Below, piece by piece: positions 6,573 through 6,735 of a stretch of 6,735 nucleotides of DNA (position 1 is the first letter of the stretch; each line of letters starts with the position of its first letter). A model generated the notes under the pieces. The model searched no databases, was not told the DNA's origin, and was given only the letters and a program-made list of their open reading frames with translations. The DNA comes from Thermoanaerobacterales bacterium. Lineage in GTDB: Bacteria; Bacillota; Thermosediminibacteria; Thermosediminibacterales; Tepidanaerobacteraceae. Location: positions 1 to 6,735 of the forward strand of contig DUTQ01000363.1 in assembly GCA_012841995.1 (NCBI GenBank), in the 5' to 3' direction. The position numbers were made by a program, and so were the translations under genes.

Positions 6573-6660
6573 ATGAAAATAAATGTATTACAACTAAATA
6601 CAAACAGCTTTAAACATTGTGTCGTTTAATAATATTTTACCTTATGGCAAATTTTTAAAT

Positions 6661-6666
6661 ATTATA
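6661..6666 (-). promoter_or_regulatory. Possible -10 box for the prolidase gene
   Basis: The minus strand reads TATAAT here, a perfect sigma-A -10, about 100 nt before the GTG start. No good -35 is found at 16-18 nt, and there is no extended TG motif, so this may be chance in AT-rich DNA. A short inverted repeat TTAAAC-N8-GTTTAA at 6610-6629 lies between it and the gene and could be an operator. Nothing else is seen from 6573 to the window end. Confidence 0.25.
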
Positions 6667-6735
6667 CTTAATTTATTCTATGTTATTACTAAATTTTCCT
6701 TCTTTTTATTGAACTTGAAAGAATTGGGTTTACCC

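Noticed and set aside
6726..6735. GGGT-TT-ACCC inverted repeat at the window end
   Set aside because: The 4-bp arms are too short to mean anything, and the window cuts off the context.

Overview
This AT-rich window holds four complete genes. It reads like a chromosomal piece from a strictly anaerobic, amino-acid-fermenting Firmicute of the Clostridia type. The evidence is the strong AAGGAGG-type ribosome binding sites, an oxygen-sensitive glycyl radical enzyme (GRE) with its radical-SAM activase, and a -24/-12 (sigma-54) promoter of the kind used for amino-acid catabolism in clostridia. I cannot name the species.

Layout from left to right. Bases 1-227 are an AT-rich leader. Bases 228-1511 (+) encode a dicarboxylate/amino acid:cation symporter (DAACS, GltP/GltPh fold), followed by a 13-bp hairpin at 1575-1606. 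Bases 1512-1967 are a 456-bp intergenic region carrying that hairpin, a perfect 15-nt palindrome (1711-1725) and a near-consensus sigma-54 promoter (1852-1870). Bases 1968-4406 (+) encode a GRE that by recalled alignment is closest to trans-4-hydroxy-L-proline dehydratase (HypD). Bases 4439-5344 (+) encode its activating enzyme. A long bidirectional terminator (5350-5400) separates this operon from a convergent M24 Xaa-Pro peptidase/prolidase at 5460-6560 (-), which has a GTG start.

Proposed joint function (inference): X-Pro and X-Hyp dipeptides from collagen-like protein are cut by the prolidase. Free hydroxyproline is then processed by the GRE after the activase installs the glycyl radical. 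Dehydration would give pyrroline-5-carboxylate, and then proline for Stickland-type reduction. A related GRE reaction (HplG type) would instead open the ring by C-N cleavage. No pyrroline-5-carboxylate reductase, proline reductase or AKP thiolase gene lies in the window, so the branch cannot be settled here. The GRE/activase pair is probably switched on by a sigma-54 activator encoded elsewhere, perhaps binding the 1711-1725 palindrome. The symporter has unusual substituents in its substrate-binding loops and might import the substrate, but it is a separate transcription unit and the link is only by proximity.
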